From IMG/VR virus record IMGVR_UViG_3300025009_000173, positions 1-45,576 of that record: 45,576 nucleotides of DNA; one strand, given 5' to 3'. The DNA is from a virus. Below the pieces are notes generated by a model that had not been told where the DNA came from, did not search any database, and was given only the letters and a program-made list of their open reading frames with translations. Position 1 is the first letter of the stretch. The number at the start of each line of letters is the position of its first letter. The translations under genes and the position numbers were made by a program. Shown piece after piece: positions 45,543 to 45,576 of this stretch.

Positions 45543-45576
45543 CCGCCCACGCGCCGCCTCGATCGGCTCCCCGCCC

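Overview
The window is a GC-rich, gene-dense tailed-phage genome or a large part of one (Caudoviricetes). It carries a complete morphogenesis set: terminase small and large subunits, portal, scaffold, major capsid, adaptor, tail nozzle, fibres and ejection proteins. It also has a lysis cassette and a long array of small early genes. No tail tape measure, sheath or tail-tube gene is visible. A P22/T7-type adaptor and a beta-propeller nozzle are present, so a short-tailed (podovirus-like) virion is most likely. I see no integrase, CI-type repressor, DNA polymerase, primase, helicase, tRNA, rRNA or CRISPR array. The host cannot be named from sequence alone. High GC and sigma70-type promoters (TTGACA / TATCTT or TAGTAT) only suggest a GC-rich bacterium.

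Layout. Almost everything is on the minus strand. The late operon starts near 22.7 kb (small cytosine-methylase-like protein, two zinc proteins, terminase small subunit) and runs leftward. It passes terminase large subunit, portal, adenine methylase plus HTH, scaffold, capsid, head and tail fibre-like proteins, adaptor, nozzle and a huge repeat protein to position 1. The block from 45.5 kb down to 37.8 kb reads as its continuation: a 1091-residue ejection protein, coiled-coil/TM proteins, an M15 peptidase, a glycosidase-like protein and holin candidates. This suggests a circularly permuted or circular genome with the window edge inside the late operon.

The early operon starts at about 36.86 kb from a textbook promoter that appears to give a leaderless mRNA for a ribbon-helix-helix regulator. 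It runs leftward to 26.1 kb through about 30 tightly coupled genes joined by ATGA, GTGA or TGATG overlaps. These include a replisome-organiser/helicase-loader-like protein, an ssDNA-binding-like protein, a 3'-5' exonuclease, HNH and endonuclease VII genes, and many tiny zinc-ribbon or membrane proteins. The only plus-strand block is an eight-gene operon at 23.8-26.0 kb behind its own consensus promoter. It consists entirely of unrecognised small proteins and is a candidate host-takeover or anti-defence set.

Non-coding structure is the most unusual part. Two hairpins with perfectly complementary 6-nt loops lie at 11255-11317. Two three-way-junction RNA candidates lie at 37589-37814. An exact 14-nt start-site cassette is repeated four times at 29.8-30.5 kb, and a TTATCCGGATAA-type dyad recurs at gene junctions. 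A one-T-loop G-quadruplex lies at 23104-23123. The gene-free stretches are 22714-23803, 36857-37288 and 37556-37827.
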